Part shown: positions 13,832-15,208 of the stretch, piece after piece
Position numbering within the stretch: the stretch's first letter is position 1
Layout: each line of letters begins with the position of its first letter
From: a bacterium
Lineage (GTDB): Bacteria; UBA10199; 2-02-FULL-44-16; JAAZCA01
NCBI GenBank assembly: GCA_041648665.1
Contig: JBAZOP010000069.1
Span: 1 to 15,208 of the forward strand
Direction: 5' to 3'
DNA length: 15,208 nt
Notes under the pieces: model-generated
Database searches by the model: none
The model's input: the letters and a program-made list of their open reading frames with translations, nothing else
Told to the model about the DNA's origin: nothing
Made by a program: the position numbers and the translations under genes

Positions 13832-14194
13832 CTGGAACCGCAGATACGCCTCGTACAACTTCTCCACGTTCTTCCGATGAACAAAATCGTGATGCCTGAA
13901 ACCACCGCCGAAGGTCTTCGGGATGTGCATCAGCTCATGGATGATCGTCATGTCCTGGTCTGCCTTCGTAAGGCGCTCGAAACGCTCCAGGAACTCTATC
14001 GCATACCAGGCCTGGGACTCCATGGCCAGCTGCATGATCTTGGGCAGGGCATGACACCTGGCGATGACCCTCTTCGTCTTGCTGCCGACGCTCCTGATGC
14101 AGACGACACGATTGCAATCTATATGGACAAGATTGAGCCTGCGCACGATCTCGCACATCCGCTGCTGAAGATCCAATGCGATGGAATATTGCAT
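13820..14194 (-). CDS. Small putative metallopeptidase (PhageMetallopep-like, HELMH)
   Basis: A 124-residue protein without a signal peptide. Its zinc signature is DMTIIHELMHIPKTFGGGF with HExxH at 86-90. A conserved downstream segment RHHDFVHRKNVEKLYEAY (100-117) can supply further ligands (H101, H102, H106). This arrangement, with 'HELxHIP', then a Gly-rich stretch, then H-rich motif and 'VxxLY', is what I recall of the putative phage metallopeptidase family (PhageMetallopep, related to SprT-like proteases). The N-terminal part (1-80) is basic with a Cys (27, 32, 47) cluster. The start has GAGG six bases upstream. It lies 47 bases after the HpaA-like gene on the same strand and is probably co-transcribed with it. 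No phage genes surround it. The substrate is unknown. Confidence 0.75.
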   Translation of the reverse strand: MQYSIALDLQQRMCEIVRRLNLVHIDCNRVVCIRSVGSKTKRVIARCHALPKIMQLAMESQAWYAIEFLERFERLTKADQDMTIIHELMHIPKTFGGGFRHHDFVHRKNVEKLYEAYLRFQAGS

Positions 14195-14241
14195 CTTCTA
14201 CCTCGCTTCAATAACTTGTGCCCAGGAAAATGGACCGTCGC

Positions 14242-15027
14242 TCAATATCCCTTCTTGCCCTTGAGTTCCTGAGCCTGTCTCTTGACGACCCTTATCTCCT
14301 CCGGATCGAGCAAACCTGAAAGCGTTCCCATTGCCTTGGGATACTGCTGTTCCAGCCCCTTCGCCAGGTCGTCCATGACAAGACCCATGTCAAAAGGCCG
14401 CGATCCGGTTTCGTAATAGGGAAAGCGGACATCGTAGGGAAAAGAATACTCAAAGGGGACGCTCTTGGTCCACATCAATTCGCGGGTCATGATTTCCTGA
14501 AGCTTGATCGTCAAAGTTCCGTTCACCGCGATGGTGCCGGTCCCGTGATAGACTTTCCCCGACGATCCGGAGCTCTCCGCCTTCACCGCAGTGTCCTTCC
14601 ACGTAGCCGATATCTCCAGCACCGGAGTCAGATAGAAGTCGATCTGCTTCTTTTCTGGATAGGGGATGAGATCGTAGGAATCGAACGGACCGCGTACGCC
14701 GAAACCCCTGGCCACAAGCATTTCAGGGAGATCGCCCTTGAGCGCTTCGGTCAAGCGCGCAAATTGGGGAGAGGTGCGCCAATCCGCGACCTGAACTATA
14801 TTCGTCGGAGACGCATAGACCGGGCCGCCCACTGTGACCGTGGCGCCGCCTGATCCGGGCGCCTTCCGGGAATCAGGCGTATAGGAAAAATTCGCCACGT
14901 AAGGCGCAGCCTCTTTTTGAGACGATCCCTCTTTGGAGAATCCCTCCGTCGCAAAACCAAAAGCAGCGACCGCAAGAAAAAAGGCCGCAAGAACCATCAG
15001 CAGCCTATTCGATTTGTTCGATGTCAT
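14242..15027 (-). CDS. Exported HpaA-like (NLBH family) surface protein
   Basis: A 261-residue protein with a Sec signal peptide (about 1-30: basic NKSNR, hydrophobic MVLAAFFLAVAAFGF) and no lipobox Cys. A variable linker (30-60) leads to a mature domain. I compare it, from memory, with the Helicobacter HpaA/neuraminyllactose-binding haemagglutinin family. Both have a YVANFSYTP-like strand, an ALKGDLPEMLVARGFGV helix (a membrane-distal 'RGF/QGY' motif), a beta-rich core with TLTIKLQEIMTRELMW, and a C-terminal helix. The last residues, QAQELKGKKGY, closely resemble HpaA's terminal KDAKELKGKRNR. HpaA is a surface or flagellar-sheath lipoprotein adhesin, but transfer of that role is uncertain. 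The start has an ideal GGAGG six bases upstream. A 47-base gap separates it from the metallopeptidase gene, so an operon is likely. Confidence 0.62.
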   Translation of the reverse strand: MTSNKSNRLLMVLAAFFLAVAAFGFATEGFSKEGSSQKEAAPYVANFSYTPDSRKAPGSGGATVTVGGPVYASPTNIVQVADWRTSPQFARLTEALKGDLPEMLVARGFGVRGPFDSYDLIPYPEKKQIDFYLTPVLEISATWKDTAVKAESSGSSGKVYHGTGTIAVNGTLTIKLQEIMTRELMWTKSVPFEYSFPYDVRFPYYETGSRPFDMGLVMDDLAKGLEQQYPKAMGTLSGLLDPEEIRVVKRQAQELKGKKGY

Positions 15028-15092
15028 CGCGCACCTCCTTATAGAATTTACTTAAAAAATGAACCCTTTTACCAATAACAACATGCCCTTAG

Positions 15093-15139
15093 CGAACCTG
15101 CTTTATAGTGCTCGCGTTCGACACCATAAAGCAGGTTCG
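15093..15139. repeat. Palindromic intergenic element, copy B
   Basis: CGAACCTGCTTTATAGTG (15093-15110) and CACCATAAAGCAGGTTCG (15122-15139) are inverted repeats of 18 bases with one mismatch, around an 11-base loop. On leftward RNA the mismatch becomes a G-U pair, so the stem is fully paired, and this suggests it acts in leftward transcripts. It lies 14 bases past the stop of the leftward partial gene and shares its ends with copy A. There is no T run after it, so it is not a typical intrinsic terminator. Confidence 0.8.
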
Positions 15140-15153
15140 TGGTGTTTCTGGGC

Positions 15154-15208
15154 TCACTTGCTCCCGAACACTTTCTTCAACAGATCCGTCGCCCTCGCGG
15201 CCGGATCC
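15154..15208 (-). CDS. 3' end of a leftward gene (partial)
   Basis: A minus-strand frame enters from the window edge and stops at TGA (15154-15156). It encodes DPAARATDLLKKVFGSK, an amphipathic, basic C-terminal helix. No homologous family can be named from 17 residues. The dyad hairpin copy B sits 14 bases past its stop, which supports a real gene end. Confidence 0.45.
   Translation of the reverse strand, partial: DPAARATDLLKKVFGSK

Overview
The window looks like chromosomal DNA from a moderately GC-rich, Gram-negative-type bacterium. The evidence is three proteins with lipoprotein or Sec signal sequences, a Hydrolase_2-like wall enzyme, an HpaA-like surface protein, Shine-Dalgarno-led genes and standard bacterial aspartyl- and histidyl-tRNA synthetases. 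A deltaproteobacterial or related uncultured lineage is plausible, but this is a guess; no 16S, tRNA or other lineage marker is present. I see no IS element, integrase, CRISPR array, rRNA or tRNA, and no gene-free stretch longer than 300 bases.

Layout: (1) 1-150 holds the 3' end of a rightward gene and its strong intrinsic terminator. (2) 137-2871 is a leftward, lower-GC accessory-looking segment. It carries a YhcG/DUF1016 PDDEXK nuclease-type gene and a HEAT-repeat protein, separated by a 191-bp spacer packed with inverted repeats. (3) 3043-6086 is the leftward hisS-aspS operon. (4) 6087-6173 is a compact divergent promoter region with two near-consensus sigma70 promoters. Both are placed so that the transcripts would have almost no 5' leader. 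(5) 6174-9587 is a rightward four-gene cluster with gaps of 39, 12 and 3 bases: a lipoprotein with an Ig-like region and a SleB-type hydrolase domain, a 53-residue protein with a tandem heptad repeat, a large exported HELTH-motif putative zinc protease, and a YkgJ-type cysteine-cluster protein. (6) 9712-10887 is an unrecognised helical protein, convergent with and overlapping the next gene. (7) 10869-15208 is leftward: an ABC-F ATPase, an unknown lipoprotein, a small PhageMetallopep-like HELMH protein, an HpaA-like exported protein and the 3' end of another gene.

Functionally, the two synthetases form a housekeeping operon. The 6174-9587 cluster reads as an envelope or secreted module that may act on cell wall or extracellular protein; no described system with this exact composition comes to mind. 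The most unusual non-coding signals are the paired leaderless promoters, a hairpin family with CGAACCTG...CAGGTTCG ends found just downstream of two leftward genes (1462-1500 and 15093-15139), and a 19-bp palindrome duplicated inside the DUF1016 gene.
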